Shown: positions 14,594 to 14,735 of the stretch, piece after piece
How positions within the stretch are numbered: position 1 is the stretch's first letter
Layout: the number at the start of each line of letters is the position of its first letter
From: Candidatus Woesearchaeota archaeon
GTDB lineage: Archaea > Nanobdellota > Nanobdellia > Woesearchaeales > UBA11716
Direction: 5' to 3'
Length of the DNA stretch: 14,735 nucleotides
Assembly (NCBI GenBank): GCA_013329175.1
Contig: DUKR01000006.1
Span: forward strand, 11,700-26,434
Notes under the pieces: model-generated
What the model was told of the DNA's origin: nothing
Databases searched by the model: none
Seen by the model: the letters and a program-made list of their open reading frames with translations, nothing else
Translations under genes and position numbers: made by a program

Positions 14594-14735
14594 TTGGCAT
14601 TCCCTAAAAGCTCATAAGATAGAAATCAATAGCTATAGCATTTTTGCTTCCACAGCCAATGCGTAACTTCATCCTTTGTATTGCTGGGCATAGAGCACTT
14701 TGAAATTCCGAGGAAAAAAAGTGAAGAAAAAAAGG
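14594..14735 (-). repeat. Diverged ~150 bp repeat, copy 2 (inverted relative to copy 1)
   Basis: This is the partner of 23-173 on the opposite strand. Its blocks are 14717-14735 (19 of 19), 14647-14670 (24 of 24) and 14594-14609 (15 of 16). Read on the minus strand, the hairpin seen in copy 1 is only partly kept: CATTGGCT can pair with AGCTATTG with one mismatch and one G-U pair. Like copy 1, it sits upstream of and points toward the next gene, ending about 90 bases before the longer start of the pilin-like gene and 160 before the shorter one. The window ends exactly where the similarity begins, as expected if an assembly broke in a repeat. Confidence 0.72.

Noticed and set aside
23..14735. 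Terminal inverted repeats of a transposon, provirus or linear plasmid
   Set aside because: The copies have diverged heavily between the conserved blocks. There is no transposase, integrase or replication gene, and the cargo includes core metabolic genes. A dispersed repeat or regulatory element fits better.
1..14735. CRISPR array, tRNA or rRNA genes
   Set aside because: No regularly spaced identical repeats were seen, and no tRNA cloverleaf or rRNA core sequence could be recognised by eye in the non-coding stretches.

Overview
The window looks like archaeal DNA, most plausibly from a DPANN-type lineage such as Woesearchaeota or Pacearchaeota. This is an inference. TATA-like boxes sit about 25-40 bases upstream of the first gene of each transcription unit, several of those genes look leaderless, and there is a KaiC-like RecA-fold ATPase and an Lrp/AsnC regulator. 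The secreted proteins have the Cys-rich repeats, dockerin, Ig-like and short pilin-like N-terminal patterns I associate with these archaea. No tRNA, rRNA, CRISPR array, transposase or integrase is visible.

Layout. 1-273: non-coding, with one copy of a diverged ~150 bp repeat and a promoter. 274-1502 (+): a KaiC-like ATPase and a macrodomain protein in one operon. 1609-3021 (-): S-adenosylhomocysteine hydrolase of the longer bacterial/eukaryotic type, divergent from an Lrp/AsnC regulator (3190-3627, +). Their shared promoter region carries a duplicated CGGA motif pair bracketing each TATA box. 3628-4020: non-coding, with two tandem hairpins (the second followed by a T tract) and a promoter. 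4021-6849 (+): a 942-residue secreted protein joining three Cys-rich repeats, a two-EF-loop dockerin and a CotH-like atypical kinase domain. 6842-14434 or 14506 (-): a very tight five-gene operon, read right to left: pilin-like protein, 825-residue secreted protein with three tandem ~160-residue repeats, 1059-residue secreted protein with a DNRLRE-type domain and lectin-like and Ig-like parts, 246-residue single-pass membrane protein with a Cys-rich ectodomain, and a YggS/PLPBP-type PLP-binding protein. 14435-14735: promoter and the second, inverted repeat copy.

How it fits together. The left third is housekeeping and regulatory: methyl-cycle product removal with a probable local regulator, and an ATPase/ADP-ribose pair. 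The right two thirds are an envelope and extracellular locus. The pilin-like protein, the 825-residue protein and the 1059-residue protein appear to share a C-terminal two-cysteine Ig-like module, and the last two also seem to share an N-terminal DNRLRE-like module. With 1-6 base gaps between genes, this suggests co-produced parts of one surface structure, perhaps for adhesion or host contact. The function is inferred. The CotH/dockerin protein, encoded convergently with an 8-base overlap, may belong to the same extracellular programme.
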